Assembly (NCBI GenBank): GCA_026874595.1 | Contig: CM049318.1 | Span: 133,482-197,481 of the forward strand | Reading direction: 5' to 3' | Source: Sipunculus nudus | Taxonomy: Eukaryota > Annelida > Sipuncula > Golfingiida > Sipunculidae | DNA length: 64,000 bases | Shown: one piece after another, positions 47,701 to 56,410 of the stretch | How the letters are laid out: each line of letters begins with the position of its first letter | Numbering within the stretch: the stretch's first letter is position 1 | Program-made: the position numbers and the translations under genes | The notes under the pieces: generated by a model | Databases searched by the model: none | What the model saw: the letters and a program-made list of their open reading frames with translations, nothing else | What the model was told of the DNA's origin: nothing

Positions 47701-50700
47701 ATAAAGCAGTACAGTCAGCTTGGAAAGAGGCGATCGGAACCAGTCGCATGTCAGCCAGTCTTCTCAGGAAGGCAGCGGTCACACATGTAAGTTTCGTTGA
47801 AGTAAACAATGTGTTCCTTTTTTGTAAGTTTATTAAAATGTGCAAACGATTAAAAAAAATATAAAAATGTTAGTCGGCACAGAAGAAACATCGATATTGT
47901 TGCAAATGATATTAATTGTTTACCCTGCATTTGTTACAAGGCAGGATTCCCTGTGTCTTGTATTGAAGTCTATTTTTAGAAGGTCGGCATTAGACAGGAG
48001 CATTAGGGTATTGGCAACGTCCGTATGTCTGCTGTATGTTCCGACTGTCCGTCCGTTAACCATTCAGTGTCGCCGCGAAAACTTGTCAGTAAGTCAATGG
48101 AATTTTATGAAACTCGCTATGAACATTTACTAACAAAGTTTCTCGAGTTCGATACAGTTGAAAAGATGTACATATTAAACGAGATGAAAGGTCACCGAAC
48201 AAAGAAAAAGGTCAAACTATATAGACATCTTAACATAATGGGCTTATTATTGACCATTGCGGTGCTTTTGTTTCTCTCATCTGTTACAAGTTAATTCAAA
48301 GTTGCGAATGCTGGAGCAAATCGAAATAAGTAATATGAGTCCTCGTGCCATCTGGGTGAAAAGGTTTAATCTTATTTTAAGGTACGTCAAGTAGACCACA
48401 CACAGCTGGATAGGACCCTGCTCGCCCAACATATGCAACATCGGGTACAGACGGCCGATAGGCATTATGACGTGAGTTCCAGAGTCCAAGGGGCCCTCCA
48501 GGCCACCGAGATGTTAAAGCAAAAAAGGGTGAGTACGTTGGGCGTTCAGAGGGGTGGGGTAGGATGGCGACGGCGTCCATAGGTGACACAGAAGAAGGTG
48601 AGAGTTATTAATCGAAATTTTTGTAATCGATAGTCGATTTATTTTTTTCAGTAGACAATCCTCGACCTATTTTGCATGTATGATTTGATAAGGCAATTGT
48701 CAATATTTGGTTATTTGGTAGTACGGAACACGGTAAGTACTTTTACATTGCTCTGTACATTGTGAAAACAATCTAGTATTCAGAAATCACCGGGAACCGT
48801 CTACTGTAACGCATTATCATGAGTAGATGCCTTGAAGTACACAGGGTATTCAAACGTATGAAGTTCTTGTATATTTTACCATAAATTAGTTATGTTTTAA
48901 TTTTGCTTCCAGGAGATGAATCTCTCCCTGAAGGGGTATGATTCCAATGCCGTCCCAAAGCAGACCATCCCCGTCATGCGGGGTCACCCGTTTGCCGTCC
49001 AAAAGGTGGGAATAAGAATGCAGTGACTAGGACTTACACACGTTTAAGTGATACTGAAACATAACTATATGATTTTTTGGGTATTTAAAGTGAATCAATC
49101 TAAAGCGAATATAAACATTTCTTGTATGACATATCTGTCGTGTTATGTAACTTCATCATTTTCATTCAAATATAAGAGGAAAACAAAAAAAAAACAAAAA
49201 ACAGCAAGTCGAATAGTATATAAATTACTTTAGTAAATACTTGTCATTCTCTTCTGTATGTTTAGGGTTATACTTGTCATTCTTTTGTTTATGTATAATT
49301 GCTTCATCTTATTTTCCATGTATGCTGTAACGGAGACACGGTGCGTATATATAAATTGCTCTGGTACATGTAAAAAAATAAGGTGTTCGGGAATTCCCGA
49401 CAAACGTCAACAGAAAGACATTATCGTGAGCGTATGCCTGGAAATACATAGGGCATCATATCTATGATATTCATGTGTATTTCACCAAAAATTAGTTAGG
49501 GTTAAGGTGAAGATAAATTTATAAATTTTCTTGTAATTTCAACCTTCTGGAGGTTGACCAACTGATGAAGTTAATATTAAAGATCCAGTTACTCTTGTCT
49601 TGCTTAAAAGGGTTGGCCTAATCCATCAACAACGGTCCATGTGAAGTAAGTCTTCTGTGTAGCCAATATCTATAAATTCGACAAACTTGTCTGTTCATAC
49701 CCTTCTTCGCAACAGGCCAAGGGTACTGTAGAAGATATCGTACCAAGAAAGAAGTTGAAGGGAAGTGAGAAAGTCCAGAAACAGGTAAGTCGATTCTTAT
49801 GAATGAAATATTTCCATTTTTCCCATGTTCATTAAAATTTTAAAGTATATAGAACAAACATGTCATATAAAATTGAAACAGTTAGTAAATGCTATTATAA
49901 GTAACCCACACATGGACTATCTTTAAACTCGATTTATTTATAATTCGAAACTTTGTTTCATGAAATAACAGTCGACCTCTCTAACTTCAAAATTGTTCAC
50001 ATAAGTATAAGAGGACGAATAGAATAAAACAGCAAATCGAATAGTGTATAAATTATCTTAGTAAATACTTGTCAATCTCTTCTGTATGTATAATTGCTTA
50101 AGTTTATTTTCCACGTATGATGTAACGGAGACACGGTACGTATATTTAAACTGCTGTGGTACATGTGAAAAAAAATAAAGTATTCGGAAATCCCCGACAA
50201 ACGTCCACAGAAATATATTTTCCTGAGCGAATGCCTGGATACACAGGGCATCATACATATGAAATTCATGTATATTTCATCAAAAATTGATTATGTTTTT
50301 CTTTTGCTTGCAGCCGAAGACAACCTCCCTGAAGGGGTATGAGCCATATACCGCCCAAAAGGTGAGGATAAGTATGCACTCACTACAAATCAGACACGAT
50401 TAAATCATACTGAAACATTTTAAGTTGACATTCTTTTTGCCTATTTTAAGTGTATCAACCTAAAGTGAAGATAAATTTTCTTGTAATTTCAATTTTTGCG
50501 AGGTTGTCCAACTGATGAAGTTAATATTAAAGATCCAGTTAGCCGAGTCTTACTTAAGAGGGCTGGACTTGTCCATCACCCGTCCATGTGAAGTAAGTCT
50601 TCTGTGTAGCCAATTATCTATAAATTCGACAAACTTGTCTGTACATACCCTGCTTCACAACAGGCCAAGGGTACTGAAGAAGATATCGTACCAAGAAAAA

Positions 50701-53700
50701 AGTTGAAGGGAAGTGAGAAAGTCCAGAAACAGGTAAGTCCATTCTCATGAGAGATATATTTCTATTTTTCTCATGTTCATGAAAATTTTAAAGTATATAG
50801 AACAAATATGTCATATAAAATTATAACAGTTAATAAATGCCTTTACAAGTAACCCACACATGGACAGTCTTTAAACTCGATTTATTTTTTAGTCCAAACT
50901 TTGTTTCATGAAATAACTGTTGACCTCTCTAATTTTATAATTGTTTACATAAGTACAAAAGGACGAGTAGAATAAAACAACAAGTCGAATAGTGTATAAA
51001 TAACTTTAGTAAATGCTTGTCAATCTCTTCTGTATGTATAATTGCTTCAGAATATTTACTATTTATGATGTAACGAAGACACAGTACCTATATTTAAATT
51101 GCACTGGTACATGTGAAAAAATAAACGTCCTCAGTAACACATTATCGTCAGTGGATGCCTGGAAATACATACGGCATCATACATATAATATTCATGTATA
51201 TCTCACCAAAAATTAGTTATATTTTTCTTTTGCTTGCAGCCGATGACCACCTCCCTGAAGGAGTATGGGACGGATACCGTCCAAAAGGTGAGGAAAAGGA
51301 TGCACTCACTACGAATCAGACACGATTAATTCATACTGAAACATTTTAGGTTGACATTCTTATTGCCTATTGTAAGTGTATCAACCTGAGCTGAAGATAA
51401 ATTTTCTTGAATTTCAACCTTATGCGATGTTGACCAACTGATGAAGTTAAACATTAAAGATCCCGTTATGCGAGCCTTGTTTAAGAGGGTTGGTCTTGTC
51501 CATCACCCGTCTATATGAGGTAAAAGTTCTGTGCAGCCAATATCTATAAATTCGACTATCTTGTCTGTATATACCCTTCTTCACAACAGGCCAAGGGTAA
51601 TGTAGAAGATATCGTACGAAGAAAAAAAATGAATGGGAGTGATAAAGACCAGAAACAGGTAAGTGCATTCTTATGAGTGATATAATTCCATTTTGTGCAT
51701 GTTCATGCATATTTTAAAGTATAATGAACAAACATGTCATATAAAATTGTAACAGTTAATCCATGGCATAATAAGTAACCCACACATGGACTATCTACAA
51801 ACTCGATTTATTTTTTAGTCAAAACTTTGTGTCATGAAATAACTGTCGACTTCTCTAACTTCATGATTGTTTACATCAGTATCAGAGAACGAGTAGAATA
51901 AAACAGCATGTCGAATAGTATATAAATTACTTTAGTAAATGCTTGTCAATCTCTTCTGTATGTACAATTGCTTCAGATTATTTTCCATGTGTGCTGTAAC
52001 GGAGACACGGTACTTATATTTAAATTGCACTGGTACATGTGAAAAAATAAGTTTCGGAAATCCCCGACAAACGTCCTCAGTAACACATTATTGTAAGCGG
52101 ATGCCTGGAAAAACATAGGGCATCATACATATGAAATTCATGTATATCTCACCAAAAATTAGATATGTTTTTCTTTTGCTTGCAACAGATGACCACTTCC
52201 CTGAAGGGGTATGAGCCGTATACCGTCCAAAAGGTAAGGATAAGTTCGCACTAACTACGAATCGCACACGTTTAATTCATAATGGAACGTTTTAAGTTGA
52301 CATTTTTTTGTGTATTTGAAGTGTATCAACCTAAGGCGAATATAAATTTTCTTGTAATTTTCCTTTTTATGCGATGTTGACCAACTGATGAAGTAAACAT
52401 TAAAGATCCCGTTACGCGAGCCTTGTTTGAGAGGTTTAGTCTTGTCCATCGCCCGTCTATGTGAAGTGAATGTTCTGTGAAGGGAATATCCATAAATTCG
52501 ACTATTTTTCTGTATATACCCTTCTTCACAACAGGCCAAGGATGCTGTAGAAGATATCGTACGAAGAAAAAAAATGAAGGTGGGAGAGAAAGTCAAGAAA
52601 CAGGTAAGTGCATTCTTTTGAGTGATATAATTCCGTTTTGTGCATGTTCATGCATATTTAAAAGTATTTAGAACAGACATGTCACATAAAATTGTAACAG
52701 TTAATCGATTCCATAATAATTATCCCACACATGGACTCTCTTTAAACTCGATTTATTTTTTAGTCAAAACTTTGTGTCATGAAAAAGTTGTCGCCCTCAG
52801 TAACTTCATAACTTTTACACACACCAAATCTTTGGTAAAAACACGGCGATCTCTTCTGTATGTGAAAATGGTTAAGGCAATTTCAACATATGCTGTTACA
52901 CAGACACTTATTTTTAAACTGCTGTGGAACATTTAAAAAATCAAGTATTCAGACATCCACGCAAATAGCTCACAGCAACACATGATCATTAGCGGATGCC
53001 CTAATACACAGGGCATTCACACATATGAAATTCATGTATATTTCAACAAAACTTAATCATTCTTTCCTTTTGCTTCAGGAGAATACCACCTCCCCGAAGG
53101 GGTATGATGTCAATGCCGTCCAAAAGGAGACCATCTCCGTCAAGCGTGAAGATCCGCATGCCGTAGAAAAGGTGAATATAAGTATGTACTCACTAGGATT
53201 TAAACACGTTTTCTTAACACATTTTAAGTTATATATTATAATTTGTATGTTAAGTGTAGGAAATAAATAACTATATGTTTTTTTAATGTTCGAATTTATC
53301 AACAGTTGACCAAGCAATGAAGTTAACATTCAGAGGTAAAGACATTTTTTTATATTATATGCTGCACACATTTTCTTTCTTTTAAAAGTATTTTATGAAC
53401 ACACAAGGGATACATGCTCAGAGTTTATTGTTTATAGGGAAAATATGTAACATGTTCAGGACATACACAATAGTTTGTAATTGATAGAACAACTTATGTA
53501 ATTACGTGAAAAGATCCAGTTAGGCTAGGCGTCCTTATGATGAAATGATAATTTTAAGAAATGTTTCATTAAATGCAAACCCTTGTTTTCCCTGATAAGG
53601 TATTTTTACTACACATAATTGGTTCGTGCTGAGATATTTTTGTGAATAAGGACAATATGTGACATTTTTGTTGTTGTTTTGAAATCTGTATATCAGGTAC

Positions 53701-54561
53701 TTGAATCCCATATATTGTTTCATTTGTTCCCTTTCCTACCATTTTAGCGGACCTCAACATGGACAATGGAAAAAAACACGCCCACAAAATGCACACCCTC
53801 TTGGATGAAACTAGATCTTCTCGTATGTATTTAATGAAAACCTGAATTGTTTGTAAACGATTTTTTTTAAGTATCATAAGGTCAGCAGATGGTAGTGGTA
53901 ATATTTGGGTAAAATAAATCTAAGGATAAGGATTTTAGTTGATTTTTCAAACTCGAAAGTTAAGGTAAGAGAACAGAATTTTAATTGTTTTAAATAAATA
54001 ACAAACTGAAACACTTCGATTGTCCAAGACATGACTTTTATTCTTCATCTAAATGGTTTGGGTAACACGTGGTGAACTGTGATTGACACTCGAATGAATA
54101 ACCCAAGGTAATATGTATTTGTAAAATTTGATTTTTTTGCCTGACCTGTTTCTGTGGTCAGGTGAGTCTTGCAAAATGATTCTTACGAATGGGTTCATGA
54201 AAGATATAAATCCATAAAGCTAACGTTCATGCATTGCAAAGTTTTAATCATATTTAGCTTAAGTTATGTTTTTTTCTGGTGTTTATTTTTAAAGGGGTCA
54301 CCCGGACACCATAGGAGGTGCTTCTTTGAAGGCGAGGCCCTGAAACTGTTCTTGCCCATAAAGGACCATCTTCGAAGTCGTGCAATAACAGGAGACACGA
54401 TCACTGCTGGTCAGCTCCTGAAACTCCTGAAAGAAGTAAACACAGACATGTTAGATACATTACTTGAACGTGGGGTGTCCCCCAAACAAGTTGCAGATCG
54501 GGCCCGGACGGCCATTAGACGTTTTATGGCCGGAAAACCCTCAATCCTTGATAATGTTTGA
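35501..54561 (+). CDS. Multi-exon tyrosine-recombinase (Crypton-like) protein with repeated cassette exons
   Basis: The segments listed below join in one frame into about 1,105 codons (about 1,080 without the optional 53,748 exon). Approximate residues are: 1-76 leader; 77-192 four acidic 29-residue modules; 193-357 alternating 13- and 23-41-residue modules; 377-430 two C2H2-like fingers; about 500-790 a YR core with SAM-like helices; 792-992 Lys-rich modules; final 88 residues helical. Catalytic candidates are Arg 630 (NNAQRAGPL), Lys 660 (AKHKT), Arg 736 (SLLRKAAVTH), His 762 and Tyr 771 (HMQHRVQTADRHYDV), with His-to-Tyr spacing of nine as in XerD-type enzymes. YR enzymes cut and rejoin DNA through the Tyr. 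Here the gene is split by more than 25 introns and has no terminal repeats nearby, so a captured or domesticated role is inferred. All internal cassettes are frame-neutral. The start at 35,501 is the first ATG in frame after a possible acceptor at 35,495-35,496. Confidence 0.8.
36012..36062 (+). CDS. Exon 2
   Basis: TTTTTCAG acceptor; reads DRFTTPELTEEQAALWR; donor GTCAGT (weak). Phase 1 to phase 1. Confidence 0.65.
36275..36316 (+). CDS. Exon 3
   Basis: GTTGCAG acceptor; reads NWEIEMYGKPVERE; donor GTACGT. Phase 1 to 1. Confidence 0.7.
36721..36866 (+). other. Possible alternative last exon with polyA signal
   Basis: After a TTTTACAG acceptor the phase-1 frame reads EIPCYVLCHKRDKHILWTF, Gly, then TAA at 36,780-36,782. 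AATAAA follows at 36,861-36,866. Use of this exon would give a short protein without the recombinase core. The longer form skips it (36,316 joined to 37,025). Confidence 0.5.
37025..37057 (+). CDS. Exon 4
   Basis: ATTCACAG acceptor; reads GPMEHPEVIDL; donor GTAAGT. Phase 1 to 1. Confidence 0.7.
37714..37782 (+). CDS. Exon 5, acidic
   Basis: TGTATTACAG acceptor; reads QYGTDDEDSHYSSDLGPSD then HSHS; donor GTGTGT. Phase 1 to 1. Its Asp/Ser-rich text resembles the A cassettes that follow. Confidence 0.7.
37905..38045. repeat. Dispersed repeat, copy 1 (TTAGCAGGG element)
   Basis: Shares CCGTC..TTAGCAGGG and following AAATTTGATAT-like text with 39,235-39,300 and 41,385-41,500. Intronic. Confidence 0.5.
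38358..38444 (+). CDS. Cassette exon A1
   Basis: TTTTAAAG acceptor, donor T|GTGAGT, 87 bases, phase 1-1. Reads DDSDEGGGQSSSDGG then RVDQSEAASESPS. Acidic, Ser-rich, with casein-kinase-2-like sites. Confidence 0.8.
38557..38643 (+). CDS. Cassette exon A2
   Basis: 87 bases, phase 1-1, exactly 199 bases after A1. Reads CDDSDEEGGQSSADGG then LVDQSEAASESPS. Confidence 0.8.
38756..38842 (+). CDS. Cassette exon A3
   Basis: 87 bases, phase 1-1, exactly 199 bases after A2. Reads CDDSDEEGGQSSSDGG then PVDQSEAASESPS. Confidence 0.8.
38955..39041 (+). CDS. Cassette exon A4
   Basis: 87 bases, phase 1-1, exactly 199 bases after A3. Reads CDDSDEEGGHSSSDRV then PVDQSEAASKTPS, the most diverged copy. Confidence 0.8.
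39190..39780. repeat. Intronic dispersed repeat with CCGTCCGTCC and GGTCAAGGTCAC words
   Basis: A GTCCGTCC/CCGGCCGT-rich stretch (39,215-39,285), then TTAGCAGGGCACAAATCGTA. Two internal repeats of CACATA.AGCTCACCTAC and AAGGTCAA.GGTCAAGGTCAC follow (39,475-39,550 and 39,615-39,695). It looks like an old multicopy element, family unknown. It lies in the 2.8-kb intron between A4 and B1. Confidence 0.55.
40477..41001 (+). other. Possible second alternative last exon
   Basis: A good polypyrimidine tract and TTTTAG acceptor, then in phase 1 after A4 FAVYLPC and TGA at 40,500-40,502. AATAAA is at 40,996-41,001. The coding part is very short, so chance is a real alternative. Confidence 0.25.
41875..41913 (+). 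CDS. Cassette exon B1
   Basis: CCAACTCAG acceptor, donor GTAATT, 39 bases, phase 1-1. Reads SSQGNGESSPKLS. Confidence 0.7.
42453..42527 (+). CDS. Cassette exon C1
   Basis: Long T-tract and TTCAG acceptor, donor GTATGC, 75 bases, phase 1-1. Reads PVPAFTKDELGMEERTC then SSPPPPTL. Confidence 0.75.
42876..42914 (+). CDS. Cassette exon B2
   Basis: 39 bases, phase 1-1. Reads ASQRDGESPPQLS; donor GTAAGT. Confidence 0.7.
43453..43521 (+). CDS. Cassette exon C2
   Basis: 69 bases, phase 1-1. Reads PVPAVSKDELSVEERTC then SSPPTL. Two Pro codons shorter than C1. Confidence 0.75.
43866..43904 (+). CDS. Cassette exon B3
   Basis: 39 bases, phase 1-1. Reads ASQGDGESPPKLS; donor GTAAGT. Confidence 0.7.
44446..44517 (+). 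CDS. Cassette exon C3
   Basis: 72 bases, phase 1-1. Reads PMIAVTKDELGVKERC then SSPPRPTL; donor GTATGC. Confidence 0.7.
44669..44730. repeat. (CT)n microsatellite in intron
   Basis: About 30 CT repeats at a position that is only C/T-rich in the other copies of this ~1-kb unit. Confidence 0.9.
44903..44941 (+). CDS. Cassette exon B4
   Basis: 39 bases, phase 1-1. Reads ASQGDGESSPKLS; donor GTAAGT. Confidence 0.7.
45478..45600 (+). CDS. Cassette exon C4 (extended)
   Basis: CATTTAG acceptor, donor GTACGA, 123 bases, phase 1-1. Starts like C1-C3 (VPAITKDDLGMEERTC) and then adds SEPKKETPTEESAYPES, absent from the other copies. It is the last cassette before the core exon. Confidence 0.75.
46040..46932 (+). 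CDS. Core exon: zinc fingers, SAM-like domain and YR box A
   Basis: TTCGCAG acceptor in phase 1; donor GTACGT after ATATTA in phase 0; 893 bases with no stop. A basic leader (RGRRRSRLPRR) precedes finger 1 (CPTCGQRKSNVKRHIRQVH, CX2CX9HX4H) and finger 2 (CTVAGCTFLGQRLDSHL, CX4CX9HX4H). A helical stretch and then GTFRSYINSLQLYVSFL follow, the SAM-like DNA-binding fold of YR recombinases. The exon ends with the box A Arg (NNAQRAGPLINMTVRDY; Arg codon 46,855-46,857). This is the largest and most information-rich exon of the gene. Confidence 0.85.
47526..47786 (+). CDS. YR exon 2: catalytic Lys and second Arg
   Basis: TTTATAG acceptor, donor GTAAGT, 261 bases, phase 0-0. Begins VAKHKTTGSYGASMLVVS, the beta-hairpin with the catalytic Lys. 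It ends SASLLRKAAVTH, the HxxR motif with Ser in place of His (Arg codon 47,766-47,768). Confidence 0.85.
48382..48528 (+). CDS. YR exon 3: catalytic His and Tyr
   Basis: TTTTAAG acceptor, donor GTGAGT, 147 bases, phase 0-0. Reads LLAQHMQHRVQTADRHYDV, then a helix with GALQATEMLKQKR. His (48,439-48,441) and Tyr (48,466-48,468) are nine residues apart, the spacing seen in XerD/lambda-type enzymes. Confidence 0.85.
48913..49005 (+). CDS. Cassette exon F1
   Basis: GCTTCCAG acceptor, donor GTGGGA, 93 bases, phase 0-0. Reads EMNLSLKGYDSNAVPK then QTIPVMRGHPFAVQK. It looks like two H-type modules in one exon. Confidence 0.75.
49716..49784 (+). CDS. Cassette exon G1
   Basis: CGCAACAG acceptor, donor GTAAGT, 69 bases, phase 0-0. 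Reads AKGTVEDIVPRKKLKG then SEKVQKQ. Lys-rich, could act as a nuclear-localisation patch. Confidence 0.75.
50314..50361 (+). CDS. Cassette exon H1
   Basis: GCTTGCAG acceptor, donor GTGAGG, 48 bases, phase 0-0. Reads PKTTSLKGYEPYTAQK. Confidence 0.75.
50664..50732 (+). CDS. Cassette exon G2
   Basis: 69 bases, phase 0-0. Reads AKGTEEDIVPRKKLKG then SEKVQKQ, one residue different from G1. Confidence 0.75.
51240..51287 (+). CDS. Cassette exon H2
   Basis: 48 bases, phase 0-0. Reads PMTTSLKEYGTDTVQK. Confidence 0.75.
51590..51658 (+). CDS. Cassette exon G3
   Basis: 69 bases, phase 0-0. Reads AKGNVEDIVRRKKMNG then SDKDQKQ. Confidence 0.75.
52189..52233 (+). CDS. Cassette exon H3 (one codon shorter)
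   Basis: 45 bases, phase 0-0. Reads MTTSLKGYEPYTVQK. The acceptor used by H1/H2 (GCTTGCAG) is mutated here (GCTTGCAA) and a new ACAG lies three bases on, so the exon loses its first codon but keeps frame. Donor GTAAGG. Confidence 0.7.
52535..52603 (+). CDS. Cassette exon G4
   Basis: 69 bases, phase 0-0. Reads AKDAVEDIVRRKKMKV then GEKVKKQ. Confidence 0.75.
53079..53171 (+). CDS. Cassette exon F2
   Basis: TGCTTCAG acceptor, donor GTGAAT, 93 bases, phase 0-0. Reads ENTTSPKGYDVNAVQK then ETISVKREDPHAVEK, aligned end to end with F1. Confidence 0.75.
53748..53822 (+). CDS. Optional exon, uncertain
   Basis: ATTTTAG acceptor, donor GTATGT, 75 bases. In phase 0 it is open (RTSTWTMEKNTPTKCTPSW) but unlike its neighbours. 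The phase-1 reading (DLNMDNGKKHAHKMHTLLDE) looks more protein-like but would run into a stop in the last exon. It may be skipped or be a decayed exon. Confidence 0.35.
54295..54561 (+). CDS. Last exon, helical C-terminal domain
   Basis: TTTTTAAAG acceptor in phase 0; TGA at 54,559-54,561; 88 residues. Reads FFEGEALKLFLPIKDHL, then TITAGQLLKLLKEV and SPKQVADRARTAIRRFM. The pattern of an acidic/aromatic start followed by three helices and a basic last helix recalls the short SANT/Myb-like tails of other animal YR-like proteins. That link is an inference. No strong AATAAA is seen in the next 300 bases. Confidence 0.75.
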   Translation, partial: GSPGHHRRCFFEGEALKLFLPIKDHLRSRAITGDTITAGQLLKLLKEVNTDMLDTLLERGVSPKQVADRARTAIRRFMAGKPSILDNV

Positions 54562-54648
54562 TGATTATTTGAGTAAATTTCTTTTGTTGCCAAACCACTG
54601 TTTACATTGATACAAGGAAAGTTTTATTTTTTAAGGTTTCTTCATTGT

Positions 54649-55520
54649 GATAAGTTTTACAATTGTTATAAAGACAGATCTAGATACAGTGTAACAAAGC
54701 AGGAACCTTTTCCGAGCAGGTAGTTACTGCTTTCAACCAACTGTCGGCGCGGTCGATGTCTGGAAGACTTCCTGTAGGTGCATAGAGTAAGAAAGCTTGT
54801 GTAAAGCACTCAGATCGATAGCAAACCCTCAAACATTTATTTATATGATAAGTTTTACAACTGTTATAAAGACAGATCGAGATACAGTGTAACAAAGCAG
54901 GATCCTTTTCCGAGCAGGTAGTTTCTGCTTTCAACCAATGTCGGCGCGGTCGATGTCTAGAAGACTGCCTGTGGGTGCATAGAGTGAGAAAGCTTGTGTA
55001 AAGCACTCAGATCGATAGCAAACCCTCAAACATTTATTTATATGATAAGTTTTACAATTGTTATAAAGACAGATCGAGAAACAGTGTAACAAATAAGGAT
55101 CCTTTTCCGAGCAGGTAGTTACTGCTTTCAACCAACTGTCGGCGCAGTCGATGTCTTGAAGACTTCCTGTAGGTGCATAGAGTGAGAAAGCTTGTGTAAA
55201 GCACTCAGATCGATGGCAAACCATCAAACATTTACAATGTTTGATAGGTGTTAAAGTAAATTTTCATTTTTTTTGCAAACCTTCTGTTTACATTGATACA
55301 AGAACAGTATTATTTTTTAAAGGTTTCCATTATATGTTTATATGATAAGATTTAGAGGTGTTATAAAGACAGATATAGATACAGCGTAACAAAGCAGGAT
55401 ATCGGTTTCAGAGCAGTTTGTTACTGCTTTTAACCAACAGTCGGTGCATTCGATGTCTAGAAGACTTAATATAGGTGCACAGAGTTAGAAAGCATGTGCA
55501 AAGCACTCAGATCGATGATA
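54649..55520. repeat. Tandem ~198-base repeat, three good copies plus one degenerate
   Basis: Copies start at 54,649, 54,847 and 55,044, each beginning GATAAGTTTTACAA and containing GTCGGCGCGGTCGATGTCT and GTGCATAGAGT. A weaker copy starts at 55,344. The minus strand is open across the first three with a repeated peptide, which reflects the repeat rather than a proven gene. Confidence 0.9.
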
Positions 55521-56410
55521 TACACAGCTGATCAACGTAGCTCATAGGCTACTTAATTTTTAATATTTTACACACTATACCCACGTGCATGTCGGCTGCT
55601 TTTTAAATGTTTATTGAGATAGGTTACGATACAGTTTTTATTACGGTTTCTGGTAGAAATTAACATATTATACATATTTTTACTTTTGTCTGTTAAGCTC
55701 AAATCGTTGACATTTTGTGATAAATTTTAAAGTAATTTTTCTTTTGTGCCAACCTTCTGTTTATGTGTATACAATGACAGTTTTATTAGCATGATCTTTA
55801 AGTTTTATTTATATGATGTGAATACTGACTGATATAAAGACAGACCAACATAGAGATAAGTTACGATACCGTTTGTATTACTGTTTATTGTAGAAGTTAA
55901 CTTATTAAATATTTTTTTCACTTTTGTTCGTCTTGTGTTCATTTTTTTGGCTCGCAACTATTTTAAATGATTATACCCATAATCACACAATTACTGCTGA
56001 ACAAGACCACACATGTCTGATCCCATATGATGCAGTTTACATGTTCCACCAGTTTAGATGAAATTTAATGACTCGTTGTTAGTTTCAGACTAAAGTTAAA
56101 CTGGAGTTGGAAATTACAACAACATTCCGATTAAATTTACGCTCAATATGAAAATTGTAATAACACTCATAGTCAACCTAAGGTTCAGCTAAAAATTTAC
56201 AATAACACTCATATCACTCCAGTTCATTTGTAATATGGCATAATGTAGGAAAAGGTCATGAACAATTATCCTAACAATTATTAGTAATCTGCAGGTCTTG
56301 TTTCTAATCAATTGAATGGTCCAGTTAGGGAGAAATATATATTCGGTTTGAAATGCACAGTTATACAAGTAAATAAATAACCAAATTCACACTACCTTAT
56401 GGGAATTCGT
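55521..56410. other. No gene recognised
   Basis: AT-rich sequence with two related stretches (about 55,610-55,680 and 55,855-55,925: GATA.GTTACGATAC.GTTT, TTACTGTTT). No supported exon. Confidence 0.4.

Noticed and set aside
53309-53338. Possible extra exon after F2 (AACAG acceptor, GTAAAG donor)
   Set aside because: In the required phase it meets TGA after four codons. The same text occurs inside the introns of the G/H units, so it is intronic repeat.
54680-55227. 98-108-codon minus-strand frames with a repeated peptide
   Set aside because: They are explained by the 198-base tandem repeat. The peptide has no recognisable domain and splice signals are poor, so I list the repeat and not a gene.
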